The notes beneath the pieces were generated by a model. The model did no database searches and was not told where the DNA came from. It worked only from the letters and a program-made list of their open reading frames with translations. Shown piece by piece: positions 33,131 to 41,568 of a stretch of 64,000 bases of DNA. Made by a program: the position numbers and the translations under genes. The stretch is taken from the NCBI GenBank assembly GCA_036489775.1, contig DASXFC010000011.1, positions 1 through 64,000 on the forward strand, in the 5' to 3' direction. The stretch comes from Bog-473 sp036489775 (GTDB taxonomy: Bacteria > Actinomycetota > Acidimicrobiia > Acidimicrobiales > RAAP-2). Within the stretch, counting starts at the first letter, position 1. Each line of letters opens with the position of its first letter.

Positions 33131-34054
33131 ATGCGGATCTTGGTGACCGGGGGGGACGGCCAACTCGGAAGGGACCTGCGCAGCGCGCTGTCCGGCCGGG
33201 TGCCGCTCGGAGGCCTACGGTGCCAACTCCTTGGTCCGGCCGGCGACGTGCCCGACCCCGGGCACGAGGTCATGAGCACCGACATCGACACCATGCCGGT
33301 GGACGATCGCGATGCGGTGCAAAGCACCTTTGCCGCCTTTCGTCCCGAGTTGGTGCTGCACGTCGGAGCGCTGACCAACGTCGACCGCTGCGAGTCCGAG
33401 GTCGACCTGGCCTACGCGGTCAACGGGATGGGGACACGCCACATCGTCGAGGCGGCCCAGGCGGTGGCGGCGCACGTGCTCTACGTCTCGACCGACTACG
33501 TGTTCGACGGGACGTCCGAACGGCCCTATCGCGAATGGGACCAGCCCAACCCGCAGTCCGTGTACGGCGCGTCGAAGCGGGCCGGCGAGCTCGAATGCCC
33601 GCCCGGCTCGACCATCGTCCGTATCTCGTGGGTCAGTGGCGCTCTCGGCGGCAACATGGTCAAGACGGCACTCCGGCTGGCCGAAGGGCAAGACGAACTC
33701 AATTTCGTGGACGACCAGCACGGTTCACCCACCTTCACGGCCGATCTGGCCCCTGCCCTGATCACGCTGGGCACCGAGCGCCGACCAGGGATCTTCCACA
33801 TCACCAACAGCGGCACCACCACCTGGTGGGGCTTCGTCCGGGCCGTCCTGGCCGAGGCCGGCCACGATCCCGAGCGGGTCAAGCCAATAAAGGCAGCGGA
33901 TCTGGATCCGACCCGCTACGTCGCACCGCGCCCGGCCAACTCGGTGTTGGACAACCTGGCCCTGCGTCTGAGCGGATTTCCCACTCTCCCGGCCTGGCAG
34001 GATGGTCTGTCCAGATTGGTGGCTGCCCTCCGAACTGAAGGGGCTCGGGCATGA
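33131..34054 (+). CDS. rfbD: dTDP-4-dehydrorhamnose reductase-like protein (RmlD family)
   Basis: 307 residues. The NADPH motif is ILVTGGDGQLGRDL, the family segment is LVLHVGALTNVDRCE, and the catalytic part is YVSTDYVFDG with YGASKRAGE. PHD-like motif positions are followed by FVDDQHGSPTFTADLA, a strong RmlD signature. It would reduce a 4-keto nucleotide sugar to give dTDP-L-rhamnose if an RmlC epimerase exists elsewhere. No rmlA or rmlC is in this operon. ATG 33131 lies one base after the rfbB stop. The end overlaps the ugd start as ATGA. Confidence 0.87.
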   Translation: MRILVTGGDGQLGRDLRSALSGRVPLGGLRCQLLGPAGDVPDPGHEVMSTDIDTMPVDDRDAVQSTFAAFRPELVLHVGALTNVDRCESEVDLAYAVNGMGTRHIVEAAQAVAAHVLYVSTDYVFDGTSERPYREWDQPNPQSVYGASKRAGELECPPGSTIVRISWVSGALGGNMVKTALRLAEGQDELNFVDDQHGSPTFTADLAPALITLGTERRPGIFHITNSGTTTWWGFVRAVLAEAGHDPERVKPIKAADLDPTRYVAPRPANSVLDNLALRLSGFPTLPAWQDGLSRLVAALRTEGARA

Positions 34055-35388
34055 CTGCACGTTCCAACCACAGGGACCCCCGGTTCGTTTCGCGCACCAT
34101 CGCCGTGATCGGAGCCGGCTACGTCGGCCTGCCCACGGCGGCCACGCTGGCCCACTTCGGGCACCGGGTGACGCTGGCCGAGCGCGAGGAGGGCCGTCTC
34201 TCCGCCTTGCGCAGCGGTCGCATGCCCATCGTCGAGGCCGGGCTGGACGAATTGGTCGCCGGCAGCGTGGAGGCGGGTCGCCTCCGCTTCACCGCCTCCT
34301 CGGTCGAGGCGGTCTCCGGGGCCCAGTTCGTCTTCCTTTGCGTTCCCACCCCACAGGGCGCCGACGGTTCGGCCGACCTCTCTTATGTCGAATCGTCGGC
34401 CAAGGAGATCGGACCCCATCTCGAAAACGGGGCCATCGTGGTCAACAAGTCGACCGTCCCGGTGGGTTCGGCCAGCATGGTGGAACAGGTCATCGGCCGT
34501 CCCGACATCCGCGTCGTCTCGAATCCGGAGTTCTTGCGGGAAGGGACAGCGGTTTCCGACAGCCTCCAGCCGGACCGTATCGTCGTCGGCGCCGATGACA
34601 CCCACGCCGCCGCGCTGGTCGGCGAGCTCTTCGCCAGCACTGGCGCGCCGCTCATCGTGACCGACGCCACCACGTCGGAGACCATCAAGTACGCCTCCAA
34701 TGCCTTCTTGGCCACCAAGCTGAGTTTCGTCAACGCCCTGGCCAGCTTGAGCGAGGAGGTGGGTGCCGACGTGCGCGACGTCCTCCTCGGCCTGGGCTAC
34801 GACAAGCGCATCGGCTTCGAGTTCCTCCGACCGGGTCCCGGTTGGGGAGGTTCCTGCCTGCCCAAGGACACCCGGGCCCTGTTGCACATCGCCCGCGGCG
34901 CCGGCTACGAGTTCTCGCTGTTGGCCGGGGCCATTGCCAGCAATGACGAGCAACTGGCCCGGGTGGTCAACAAGGTGGAAGCGGCATGCGGCGGTTCGGT
35001 CAAGGACGTCACCGTCGGGGTGTGGGGCCTGACCTTCAAGGCCAACACCGACGACCGGCGGGATTCGCCCAGCCTCCAGATAGCCCACCGCCTGCTCGAG
35101 CTGGGGGCGACGGTCCAGGCCTTCGACCCGACCGTCACCCGGTCGGACGAGGCTGACGGCACGCCGGCGGATCTCAGCGGCCTCGTGGTGTGCGCCGACC
35201 CCTATGAGGCAGCCACCGGAGCGTCGGCCGTCGTGGTGTTGACGGAGTGGGACGAGTTCCGCTGGCTTGACCTCGGACGACTGCTCAAGCTGATGGCGAC
35301 ACCATCCATCGTTGACGCCCGCAACCTGCTGGACCCGACCGCGGTCCGGCGGATGGGCTTCACCTACGTGGGTATCGGTCGCCCATGA
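34051..35388 (+). CDS. ugd: UDP-glucose/GDP-mannose 6-dehydrogenase family enzyme
   Basis: 445 residues. The N-terminal Rossmann motif is IAVIGAGYVGLPTAATLAHF, with FLCVPTPQGADGSADLSYV and VVSNPEFLREGTAV. The central dimer helix carries ETIKYASNAFLATKLSFVN. The active-site cysteine is in PGWGGSCLPKDT, and the C-terminal Rossmann domain has VGVWGLTFKANTDDRRDSPS. The enzyme oxidises a sugar C6 to a uronate in two NAD-dependent steps. UDP-glucose is the most likely substrate because a UDP-glucuronate decarboxylase-like gene follows with an ATGA overlap. The N-terminal 15 residues are an extra extension. Confidence 0.92.
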   Translation: MTARSNHRDPRFVSRTIAVIGAGYVGLPTAATLAHFGHRVTLAEREEGRLSALRSGRMPIVEAGLDELVAGSVEAGRLRFTASSVEAVSGAQFVFLCVPTPQGADGSADLSYVESSAKEIGPHLENGAIVVNKSTVPVGSASMVEQVIGRPDIRVVSNPEFLREGTAVSDSLQPDRIVVGADDTHAAALVGELFASTGAPLIVTDATTSETIKYASNAFLATKLSFVNALASLSEEVGADVRDVLLGLGYDKRIGFEFLRPGPGWGGSCLPKDTRALLHIARGAGYEFSLLAGAIASNDEQLARVVNKVEAACGGSVKDVTVGVWGLTFKANTDDRRDSPSLQIAHRLLELGATVQAFDPTVTRSDEADGTPADLSGLVVCADPYEAATGASAVVVLTEWDEFRWLDLGRLLKLMATPSIVDARNLLDPTAVRRMGFTYVGIGRP

Positions 35389-36332
35389 GCCACGTGGTGG
35401 TGGCCGGCGGGGCCGGCTTCCTCGGCTCGCACCTGTGCGACTACTTCATCGCCCGGGACGACACTGTCGTTTGCCTCGACAACCTGTCGACGGGCTCGCG
35501 CCACAACGTTGAGCACCTGATCGGCAACGAGCACTTCCAGTACATCGTGAGCGACGTCAGCGAAAAGGTGGAGCTCGGAGACGACAGGCACGTCGATGCG
35601 GTCTGCCATCTGGCCAGCCCCGCCTCGGTGCCCGGTTACCTTTCGCGGCCGCTCGAGACGCTGGCGGTCGGAAGCGAGGGGACGCGTCACCTGCTCGAAC
35701 TGGCTCGGGTGCACGAGGCCCGGTTCCTGATGGCCAGCACCAGCGAGATCTACGGGGATCCCCTGGTGCACCCGCAGGTCGAGTCGTACCGCGGCAACGT
35801 GGACCCGACCGGGCCGCGTAGCGTCTACGACGAGGCCAAGCGCTTTGCCGAGGCACTGACCACGGCCTACCGGCGCACGTACGGGTTGGACACCAAGATC
35901 GTCCGCATTTTCAACACCTACGGGCCCCGGCTGGCCGCCGGCGACGGCCGCGTCATTTCCAACTTCATCGCGCAGGCTCTGCGAGGCAAGCCGCTCACCA
36001 TTTACGGAGACGGCACGCAGACCCGTTCCCCCTGCTACGTCGACGACGAGATCGCCGGGCTGGTGGCCCTGCTCGACTCCTCCATCTCGGGTCCGGTCAA
36101 CATCGGCAACCCCGATGAACACACCGTCCTCGAGTTGGCCGCCCTCGTGCTCGAGGTCACCGGAGCCTCCTCGGGACTGGTCTTCGAACCCCTCCCCATC
36201 GACGATCCCACCCGCCGCCGACCCGACATCACCCTGGCCCAAACCGAGTTGGGCTGGTCGCCCACGGTCGACCTGCGGGACGGCATCGGCCGCATGGCCG
36301 AGTACCTAGCCCCTATCGTGAAGGCCTCATGA
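35385..36332 (+). CDS. UDP-glucuronate decarboxylase-like SDR epimerase/dehydratase
   Basis: 315 residues. The NAD motif is VVVAGGAGFLGSHLCDYF, HLASPASVPGYLSRPLE fits the UXS substrate region, and the catalytic segment is ASTSEIYGDPLVHPQ with the YDEAKR tyrosine/lysine pair. VRIFNTYGPRL and YGDGTQTRSPCYVDDEI are typical of UXS. It would convert UDP-glucuronate from the preceding dehydrogenase to UDP-xylose. Other 4-epimerase functions remain possible because the family is broad. ATG 35385 overlaps the ugd stop, and its own stop overlaps the next gene. Confidence 0.87.
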   Translation: MSHVVVAGGAGFLGSHLCDYFIARDDTVVCLDNLSTGSRHNVEHLIGNEHFQYIVSDVSEKVELGDDRHVDAVCHLASPASVPGYLSRPLETLAVGSEGTRHLLELARVHEARFLMASTSEIYGDPLVHPQVESYRGNVDPTGPRSVYDEAKRFAEALTTAYRRTYGLDTKIVRIFNTYGPRLAAGDGRVISNFIAQALRGKPLTIYGDGTQTRSPCYVDDEIAGLVALLDSSISGPVNIGNPDEHTVLELAALVLEVTGASSGLVFEPLPIDDPTRRRPDITLAQTELGWSPTVDLRDGIGRMAEYLAPIVKAS

Positions 36333-37072
36333 TGACCGAAATCGACGACATCGACCTCGGAGGACCTCCGCAACGGACCTACAAATCACTCACCGTCATC
36401 ATGCCCGTGTACAACGAACGGACCACGGTGGCCGAGATCATCCGGCGCATGCGGGCGGTCGAACTGTCGCTCGACCTCCAGGTGATCGTGGTCGATGACG
36501 GGTCGAGTGATGGCACCGAGAAGGTGCTCAAGGCGGTCGAGGACTCGACTATCCGCGTCCTGACCCACAGCGAGAATCGGGGCAAGGGCGCCGCCATCCG
36601 CACGGGCCTCGAGGCGGCGCGCGGTGACCTCATCCTCATTCAGGACGCCGACCTCGAATATGACCCGGCCGACTGGCCGCGGCTGCTCGAACCTGTTCTC
36701 AGGGGCAAGGCCCGTATCGTCTACGGCAGTCGTTTCACCGGTGAGCGCATGAACATGTTGCCCCTTCACTGGTTCGGCAACCGCTTGCTCTCGCTGGTGA
36801 CCAACGTGCTGTACAGCTCCACGCTCTCGGACATGGAGACCTGTTACAAGCTCTTCGATGCCCAGGTGCTCGAAGGCATGACCCTGACATCCAACCGATT
36901 CGAGTTCGAACCGGAGATCACGGCCAAGGTGCTGCGCCGCGGTCACCGCATCTACGAGGTGCCGATCTCCTACGCCGGCCGGGAGTTCCACGAGGGCAAG
37001 AAGATCACCTGGCGGGACGGTTTCACTGCCCTGTTCGCCCTGGTGCGCTTCCGGTTCACCAAGGAGTACTGA
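36329..37072 (+). CDS. family 2 glycosyltransferase (DPM/polyprenyl-phosphate type)
   Basis: 247 residues, a soluble GT-A domain. It has LTVIMPVYNERTTVAEIIRR, the nucleotide-binding IVVDDGSSDGTEKVL, the metal-binding LIQDADLEYDPADW, and SRFTGERM typical of dolichol-phosphate mannosyltransferase-like enzymes. No membrane helices follow, so it works as the cytoplasmic catalytic half. It probably charges a polyprenyl phosphate or makes a cell-envelope glycan. Two adjacent ATGs (36329, 36332) overlap the previous stop. Confidence 0.9.
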   Translation: MMTEIDDIDLGGPPQRTYKSLTVIMPVYNERTTVAEIIRRMRAVELSLDLQVIVVDDGSSDGTEKVLKAVEDSTIRVLTHSENRGKGAAIRTGLEAARGDLILIQDADLEYDPADWPRLLEPVLRGKARIVYGSRFTGERMNMLPLHWFGNRLLSLVTNVLYSSTLSDMETCYKLFDAQVLEGMTLTSNRFEFEPEITAKVLRRGHRIYEVPISYAGREFHEGKKITWRDGFTALFALVRFRFTKEY

Positions 37073-37079
37073 GCCGGGG

Positions 37080-37955
37080 GTGCCACGCCCCATCGCTACC
37101 GTCGTGGTCGACCACGACGCCGGACCCTTTCTCGATGCCTGTGTGCGGTCATTGGTGTCCGATGGGGCCGCGCCGGTGGTGGTGGTCGAGAACGGGCGAC
37201 CGGGTAGTGCATCGGCCGCGTTGGCCGGGTTGAGCGACGATCTGCCCGAGGCCCCCGTCTCGATCCTTCGTCCCGGCCGCAACCTCGGATTTGGCGGCGG
37301 GGTGAATCGTGGCCTGGCCTCACTGGCGGGCGATCCGGCCATCGACTTCGTCCTGGTCTCCAATGCGGACCTGGTCGTGCACCCTGGTGCCCTGGCCGCG
37401 CTCAGGTCGGCACTCGAATCGCACCCGGCCATGGCCATGGTGGGCCCGCGGATCTTCAACGAGGACGGCGAGGTCTACCCCTCGGTCCGTCAGTTCCCAT
37501 CGTTCGTGGACGCCGCCGGGCACGCCTTGCTGGCCATCTTTCGGCCCGAGAACCGCTTCACCAAGCGGTACAACCCGGGCGCGCCCGAAGGCCCCGACGT
37601 CGTCGAGGCCGGGTGGATCTCTGGAAGTTGCTTCCTGGCCCGGCGCAGCGCCCTCGAGGAGTTGGGTGGTTTCGACGAGGCCTACTTCATGTATGCCGAG
37701 GACATGGACCTGTGCTGGCGGGCCCACCAGGCCGGTTGGGGTGTCGGTTTCGCCGGGGCAGCCAGCGTGATGCACATCCAGGGTGTCAGCACGGCCCGCC
37801 ACCCCTACCGGATGATGGTGGCGCACCACCGCTCCGCGCTTCGTTTCAGCGTCCGCACGACCAGAGGCTGGCGCCGCCTGGCCCTCCCCTTCGCGGCCGC
37901 CGTGCTCGGACTGCGTATGGCCATGGCCAGCGCGCGCCTGGCCCTCAAGCGCTAG
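37080..37955 (+). CDS. family 2 glycosyltransferase (rhamnosyltransferase/WbbL-like)
   Basis: 291 residues. Nucleotide-binding VVVVENGRPGSASAAL is followed by ILRPGRNLGFGGGVNRGLAS, the metal site LVSNADLVVHPGALA, and the acceptor-side motif GWISGSCFLARRSALEELGG with DEAYFMYAEDMDLCWRAHQAGW, the ED motif of the WbbL/RfbN group. Rhamnosyl transfer to an envelope lipid-linked acceptor is suggested by the RmlB/RmlD-like genes in the same operon, but the donor is not proven. GTG 37080 lies 7 bp after the previous stop. A C-terminal hydrophobic helix may attach it to the membrane. Confidence 0.87.
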   Translation: MPRPIATVVVDHDAGPFLDACVRSLVSDGAAPVVVVENGRPGSASAALAGLSDDLPEAPVSILRPGRNLGFGGGVNRGLASLAGDPAIDFVLVSNADLVVHPGALAALRSALESHPAMAMVGPRIFNEDGEVYPSVRQFPSFVDAAGHALLAIFRPENRFTKRYNPGAPEGPDVVEAGWISGSCFLARRSALEELGGFDEAYFMYAEDMDLCWRAHQAGWGVGFAGAASVMHIQGVSTARHPYRMMVAHHRSALRFSVRTTRGWRRLALPFAAAVLGLRMAMASARLALKR

Positions 37956-37957
37956 CG

Positions 37958-39001
37958 ATGCGTCGCCTTCGCGACGCCGGCCTGATGGCCGGCGTGCTGA
38001 TGCTCGGACTTCTGTGCGGTGGACCAGCCGCTGCCGCCCACACCATTCGTGTCGAACCCGAGCCGGTCTTTGCTCTCCCATCGCACACGCTCGGTTGTGG
38101 CGGGGCGACCACGCCGGCCGCGGGCCTGGTCCAGGCGCCGCTCACGGTCAGTACCGTCGCCGGCCAGGTCGCTGAAACGGTGAATGTGTGCTTCGGGTCC
38201 CGCGGGCCCTACCCGTTCATCATCGACACCGGCTCGGGGGAGTCCACCATCGACGCCGGCCTGGCCGCACGCCTGCATCTGACCAAGGTGGGGCCGGCGA
38301 CGGAGTTCGAAGGCGTCGGCTGCACGGGCACGGCCCGCAACGTGTCGGTGGGCGCGTGGTCGCTCGAGGGCATAGCGCTGGCGGGGCAAGACCTCACGGC
38401 GGCCACCCTTCCCCAGATCGGGGGCAAGGGAGAGCCCGACGGGTTGCTCGGCTCCGACGTGCTGAGCCGCTTCGCCGGCGTTCGCCTCGATTTCAAAGCC
38501 GGGACGTTGACGCTGCAGGGGGCCGAAAGCCCGGCGAAGACCTCAGGAACGACCGTGCACGGTCCAACCGGAGCGCCGCTGCCTGTCTCGCTCATCGGGA
38601 CCGGTGCCTCCACCACCGTCCCGCTCACCGTCCAGTTCCAGCCCGGCGCCATATCGATGAACGTCAAGCTCCGATTTGGCCATGGTGCGGCCCACACCTT
38701 CACGGTCGACACCGGTTCATCGCAATCGGTGGTGGCCAACACGTTGGCTCGGTCCTCGCACTTGGCCTCCTCTGACGTGGCCGAGCGCCAGTCGACCGTG
38801 TGCTCGTACATCACGGTCCCACTGGTACACAGCGGGCCGTGGTCGGTCGACGGGTTGCGGCTGCACCAGCAGCTGATCGGTTCGACCAACTTCGGGCCGA
38901 TTGCGGCGGGGGGCCTGTCCGGGTTGCTCGGCTCGGACCAACTGATTCGCTATGGATGGGTCGTCTTCGATTACCAGGGCGGCCGGCTCATCCTGGGCTA
39001 A
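37958..39001 (+). CDS. secreted aspartyl-protease-like protein with two DTG domains
   Basis: 347 residues. A signal peptide is clear (residues 1-27, GLMAGVLMLGLLCGGPAAAA). Two retropepsin-like units follow. The first has D90 in FIIDTGSGES and the downstream glycine motif DGLLGSDVLSRF. The second has D251 in FTVDTGSSQSV and SGLLGSDQLIRYG. Each unit has both the DTG and the hydrophobic-hydrophobic-Gly motif, so both halves look catalytically complete and could form an internal pseudo-dimer as in pepsin. Several paired cysteines fit an exported protein. ATG 37958 starts 2 bp after the glycosyltransferase stop. Substrate and activity are unknown. Confidence 0.78.
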   Translation: MRRLRDAGLMAGVLMLGLLCGGPAAAAHTIRVEPEPVFALPSHTLGCGGATTPAAGLVQAPLTVSTVAGQVAETVNVCFGSRGPYPFIIDTGSGESTIDAGLAARLHLTKVGPATEFEGVGCTGTARNVSVGAWSLEGIALAGQDLTAATLPQIGGKGEPDGLLGSDVLSRFAGVRLDFKAGTLTLQGAESPAKTSGTTVHGPTGAPLPVSLIGTGASTTVPLTVQFQPGAISMNVKLRFGHGAAHTFTVDTGSSQSVVANTLARSSHLASSDVAERQSTVCSYITVPLVHSGPWSVDGLRLHQQLIGSTNFGPIAAGGLSGLLGSDQLIRYGWVVFDYQGGRLILG

Positions 39002-39019
39002 GTCCCCGGCGCGTCGGGG

Positions 39020-39817
39020 TCATTCAGGCCCAGACAGCCCGAACATGGTCGTTATCCCGTGATCGCGCCCGGCCGTGTACCCGCCATCGACCGCTAAGGC
39101 GTGGCCGGTGATGAACGACGCGTCGTCGGAGAGTAAGAAGGCAGCGGCCGCCGCGATCTCGGGCGCCGTGCCCATCCGTCCGAGCTTGTGTTCACGCACG
39201 ACCTCCTGGCGGAATTCCTCAAGGCCAGGTCCGAAGAGCAGTTCGGTCATGGGCGTGACGATGAACCCCGGGCAGAGGGCGTTGACCCGGATGCCGCGCC
39301 CGGCGTAGTCGATGGCCATGTTCTTGGTCAGGATGACCACGCCACCTTTCGACGCGCTGTAGGCACTGCCCCCGGCCGTGCCCTCGAGCCCCTCGATGCT
39401 GGCCACCGTCACCACGGCACCCCGACGACCGTCGAGGGCCGGCTGTTGGAGCATCTGGGCGATGGTGTGCTTCGCCGTGAGGAACGTGCCGGTGAGGTTG
39501 ATGGTGATGACACGCTGCCAATCCTCGGCGCCCAGGAGGTGTACCGGACCTCCGCCGAACACACCGGCCGCGTTGACCAGCCCATCGACGCGACCGCCGA
39601 ACTCGACGGTATCGACCACCAGCCGTTGGACTGCATTCTCATCGGTGACGTCCACGATCCGGTAGCTCCAGTGGCTGGATGGGCCCAGTTGGGGATCGGC
39701 ACCGATGTCGGCCCCCATGACCCGGGCCCCTTCCTCCAGCAACCGGACTGCGGTGGCCTGGCCGATGCCCGAGGCCGCCCCGGTGACGATGTAGGTGCGT
39801 GCTTCGAGTCCGCGCAT
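39020..39817 (-). CDS. short-chain dehydrogenase/reductase
   Basis: 265-residue classical SDR. Cofactor motif YIVTGAASGIGQATAV, then NAAGVFGGG, catalytic serine near VTVASIEGLEG, and Y/K in AYSASKGGVVILTKN. The C-terminus has the usual FLLSDDASFITGHALAVDGG. It should oxidise or reduce a secondary alcohol or ketone with NAD(P). The acidic pattern MGADIG after the second strand favours NAD. ATG 39817 is chosen at the start of homology; the longer reading upstream is shadow of the divergent LLM gene. Confidence 0.9.
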   Translation of the reverse strand: MRGLEARTYIVTGAASGIGQATAVRLLEEGARVMGADIGADPQLGPSSHWSYRIVDVTDENAVQRLVVDTVEFGGRVDGLVNAAGVFGGGPVHLLGAEDWQRVITINLTGTFLTAKHTIAQMLQQPALDGRRGAVVTVASIEGLEGTAGGSAYSASKGGVVILTKNMAIDYAGRGIRVNALCPGFIVTPMTELLFGPGLEEFRQEVVREHKLGRMGTAPEIAAAAAFLLSDDASFITGHALAVDGGYTAGRDHGITTMFGLSGPE

Positions 39818-39871
39818 GGTCGCTCCATCCGTTGCTATCGAGTGAACAGAATGATAAAAGTTGTCTACAGC

Positions 39872-40975
39872 ATGAAGTTCGCACTGTTCTACGAGATTCC
39901 CGTACCGAAACCTTGGGATCGGGAGAGCGAGTTGCGGGCCTACCAGAACACCTTGACTCAGGCGGTGGCCGGCGACCGCTTCGGCTGGGATGCCTTCTGG
40001 ACGGTGGAGCATCACTTCTTGCAGGAGTACTCCCACTGCTCGAATCCCGAGATCCTCTACGGGGCCATCGCGGCCAAGACCGAACGGATCCGCTTGGGCT
40101 ACGGCGTCCGGCTCATGCCCAAGCCTTACAACCATCCGGTCCGGACGGCCGAATCGGTCGCGGTGCTCGACTTGCTGTCCAATGGCCGGGTCGATCTGGG
40201 TACCGGACGCTCGGCCACCCGCGCCGAGCTGGAAGGGTTCGGGGTCGATCCCTCCCAGACCAGGCAGATGTGGCAGGAAGCCATCCGGCACATCGTCGGG
40301 TGCTGGACCAATGACGAGTACGAATTCGAGGGCGAGTACTGGCAGATGCCGCGGCGCCGGGTGCAGCCCAAGCCTCTACAGGATCCGCACCCGCCTCTGT
40401 GGGGGGCGACCACCAGTGATGAAGGGCATGCCCAGGTCGGTGCGCTCGGCCTCGGCCTCTGTTCCTTTGCCGTGGGGTTGCCGCCGTCGGAGGTCAAGCG
40501 CAAGATCGACGTGTACCGGGATGCGGTCGCCACGTGCGTATCGCCGATCGGGGCCTTCGTGCATGAGCAAGCCGCCACGTTCACCATGGCCGTCTGCGCG
40601 CCCGATCGGGGCGAGGCGATCGCCACGGCCAGGGAGTCGTTCGAGTGGTACCCGAAGACCGGAGCGCGCCAGATCGCCACCCTCACCGACTGGATGGCTG
40701 AACGCGACCAGGAGCTGGGCTCCTATGCCTATGCGGCCGAGATGAAGAGTCACGATGACCAAGGGATGCTCGACCTGCTGAGCCTGGAGTATCTGGTCGA
40801 TGCCAATGCCTGCGTGCTGGGCACGCCAGACGAATGTGTGGAGGCCTGCCGGCAGTACGAGGCGGCTGGGGTGGACCTCCTGCTCTGTTTGGTGAATCCC
40901 TACAACATCTCCCATGAGGCGGTCATGCAGACGATCGAGCTGATGGGAACCGAGGTCATCCCGCAGTTCCGTTGA
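39872..40975 (+). CDS. LLM-class flavin/F420-dependent oxidoreductase
   Basis: 367 residues with the luciferase-like TIM barrel. Features are MKFALFYEIPVPKPW, FGWDAFWTVEHHFLQEYSHC, RIRLGYGVRLMPKPYNHPVR, VAVLDLLSNGRVDLGTGRS and the late WGATTSDEGHAQVGALGLGL. The family uses FMNH2 or F420 for monooxygenation or hydride transfer. Substrate unknown. ATG 39872 fits the family N-terminus; ATG 39851 in frame would add seven residues. Divergent from the SDR gene at 39817 with a 54-bp shared upstream region. Confidence 0.88.
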   Translation: MKFALFYEIPVPKPWDRESELRAYQNTLTQAVAGDRFGWDAFWTVEHHFLQEYSHCSNPEILYGAIAAKTERIRLGYGVRLMPKPYNHPVRTAESVAVLDLLSNGRVDLGTGRSATRAELEGFGVDPSQTRQMWQEAIRHIVGCWTNDEYEFEGEYWQMPRRRVQPKPLQDPHPPLWGATTSDEGHAQVGALGLGLCSFAVGLPPSEVKRKIDVYRDAVATCVSPIGAFVHEQAATFTMAVCAPDRGEAIATARESFEWYPKTGARQIATLTDWMAERDQELGSYAYAAEMKSHDDQGMLDLLSLEYLVDANACVLGTPDECVEACRQYEAAGVDLLLCLVNPYNISHEAVMQTIELMGTEVIPQFR

Positions 40976-41009
40976 CACGGATGGCCCAGCCGGGTGGCAG
41001 GCTGTGCCC

Positions 41010-41564
41010 ATGAGGCGATCGCTCCGGTTTGTCACCCCCGTGCTCGTGGCGCTCCTGGTACTGGTGGGTTCGTCTCAAGCCGGAGCAAGCAGTCACAAGG
41101 CAGCGGCGAAGAAGGCGAGCCGCACTCAGCAGGGTCACCTCACGTTTTGGGAATGCCCGGCCAAGACGACCGAGATGCTGGTCGGCCTGAACACGCTGAC
41201 GCTGTCGCCCGGCCAGTCGCTCAACATGGACTTCATCGTGCGCAACGTAGGCCCGACTGCGTGCGGCTACGTCGATCCCTACGCGGGGGCAATACCAGGC
41301 CCGCTGGCCTCCACGTTGTCGATCGGTCAGTGCGGAGACGTCGGTTTCGACGTCTACACGACGCGCCACCATCGACTGTTCCCCGGCTCGGACACCGTGC
41401 CTTGCCCGACACTTGGCGCGGCATCCCTGGCGCCCGACGGCACGGTGATCGGCGCGGGTTCGTGGAATCAAGACTTGCCCAGCGGGAAGCGGGTGGCGCC
41501 CGGTCACTACACGTTGGTGGTCGCCGGGCACTTCTCCTTCCCGCTCACCGTCGAGGCTCGCTAG
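41010..41564 (+). CDS. secreted protein of unknown function
   Basis: 184 residues. A typical signal peptide (RFVTPVLVALLVLVGSSQAGA, residues about 5-27 with cleavage near QAGA-SS) is followed by a basic Lys/Ala stretch and a domain with a beta-sandwich look: alternating strands such as LTLSPGQSLNMDFIVRNVG and a final HYTLVVAGHFSFPLTVEAR. Four cysteines in the mature part (about 49, 85, 108, 132) could form two disulfides, matching export. Comparable beta-sandwich proteins bind ligands or inhibit proteases, but I do not recognise the family. The methyltransferase gene starts 4 bp later. Confidence 0.65.
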   Translation: MRRSLRFVTPVLVALLVLVGSSQAGASSHKAAAKKASRTQQGHLTFWECPAKTTEMLVGLNTLTLSPGQSLNMDFIVRNVGPTACGYVDPYAGAIPGPLASTLSIGQCGDVGFDVYTTRHHRLFPGSDTVPCPTLGAASLAPDGTVIGAGSWNQDLPSGKRVAPGHYTLVVAGHFSFPLTVEAR

Positions 41565-41568
41565 TTCG

